Below are positions 63,631-64,000 of a stretch of 64,000 bases of DNA, in pieces. This DNA is from Salipiger profundus (lineage in GTDB: Bacteria > Pseudomonadota > Alphaproteobacteria > Rhodobacterales > Rhodobacteraceae): positions 2,621,501-2,685,500 of the forward strand of contig NZ_CP014796.1 of the NCBI RefSeq assembly GCF_001969385.1. The letters run 5' to 3'. The notes beneath the pieces were generated by a model, which searched no databases, was not told where the DNA came from, and saw only the letters and a program-made list of their open reading frames with translations. The stretch's first letter is position 1. Each line of letters begins with the position of its first letter. Both the position numbers and the translations under genes were made by a program.

Positions 63631-64000
63631 ATGACACAGATCCTGCAGCGCCGATGCGTCTGCGCCCCGATCCGCCGGGCGTGACGAGGCTGTCGCGCAA
63701 GGTTCTGGCCGGTGTCGGAGCGGTCGCCCTGTTCGGCATCGCCGGGGCGCTGATCTATGCGCTCCAGACCCGCGAAGCCGGGCCGGGAGGTGGAGAACTC
63801 TACTCCATCGACAATCGACCGGCCGCGGACGGCCTGGAAGGATTGCCGTCCGACTATACCGGGCCGGTTCTGGGACCTGCACTGCCCGGTGACCTCGGGC
63901 GGCCGATCCTAGATGCGCAGGAGCGCGGAGTGCCCGTGACCCCTCCGCCGATTGTGGGCCCGACCGTCGATCCGGAAGCGGAGCGCCGCAGGGCAGAGGA
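63627..64000 (+). CDS. trbI: N-terminal part of TrbI/VirB10
   Basis: The first 124 codons, cut by the window edge. It has a short cytosolic N-terminus, one membrane segment (VLAGVGAVALFGIAGALIYA near residues 26-45) and a proline-rich periplasmic linker with LPSDYTGP and LGPALPGDLG, as in TrbI. ATGA overlap with trbG. Confidence 0.9.
   Translation, partial: MNDTDPAAPMRLRPDPPGVTRLSRKVLAGVGAVALFGIAGALIYALQTREAGPGGGELYSIDNRPAADGLEGLPSDYTGPVLGPALPGDLGRPILDAQERGVPVTPPPIVGPTVDPEAERRRAE

Overview
The window is GC-rich DNA from a mobile or accessory replicon of an alphaproteobacterium. A Rhodobacterales or Rhizobiales host is the best guess, from the RepA/ParB/Trb gene set, the DUF736/DUF2840/DUF2958 accompaniment and the IS66/IS21/IS5 types. 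No tRNA, rRNA or CRISPR array was seen. The host assignment rests on gene content only.

Region 1 (1-27,350) is a defence and accessory island. It opens with the end of a BREX-type locus: the C-terminus of a BrxD-like ATPase and a BrxHI-like Lhr helicase whose last 36 codons are cut off by an IS66 element with a clean 8-bp target duplication. Then come a GNAT acetyltransferase, a Gabija-like pair (OLD-family ATPase/TOPRIM nuclease plus UvrD helicase), and a minus-strand cassette of a DUF2971 protein, a predicted caspase-like protease and a translationally coupled 71-residue protein. An IS21 element has split the DUF2971 gene. Further on are a zinc-ribbon protein, an operon of Mre11/Rad50-like YhaO-YhaN with a dGTPase, an AbiE toxin-antitoxin pair with its operator, a PrtN-like regulator and several unknown proteins.

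Region 2 (27,400-48,400) is the plasmid or ICE backbone: ArdC antirestriction protein, DUF2958, RadC, a long ParB-like protein, a methylase-strawberry-notch helicase fusion, a TOPRIM primase-like protein, a DUF2493 protein, two DUF736 proteins, an XRE regulator, a frameshifted DUF2285 gene, a helix-turn-helix protein, RepA with iteron-like repeats inside its own gene, DUF2840, the TraF peptidase and a lytic transglycosylase. At least four structured RNA leaders of one family, which I take to be the radC RNA motif, recur at ArdC, ParB and an unknown gene, plus one orphan copy at 16.4 kb inside the island.

Region 3 (48,500-64,000) is the transfer region. It has a palindrome array (candidate oriT/operator), the DUF3363 relaxase, the TraG coupling protein, a CopG-type protein and the trbBCDEJKLFGI type IV secretion operon, which runs off the right edge in trbI. 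Between the CopG gene and trbB the operon has been opened by about 2.4 kb of foreign DNA carrying an MFS transporter flanked by IS5- and IS66-type remnants.

The picture is a conjugative, self-replicating element that carries several phage-defence modules, two of which have been damaged by insertion sequences. The best candidate for an undescribed system is the DUF2971 / caspase-like / small-protein cassette at 9.9-14.4 kb.
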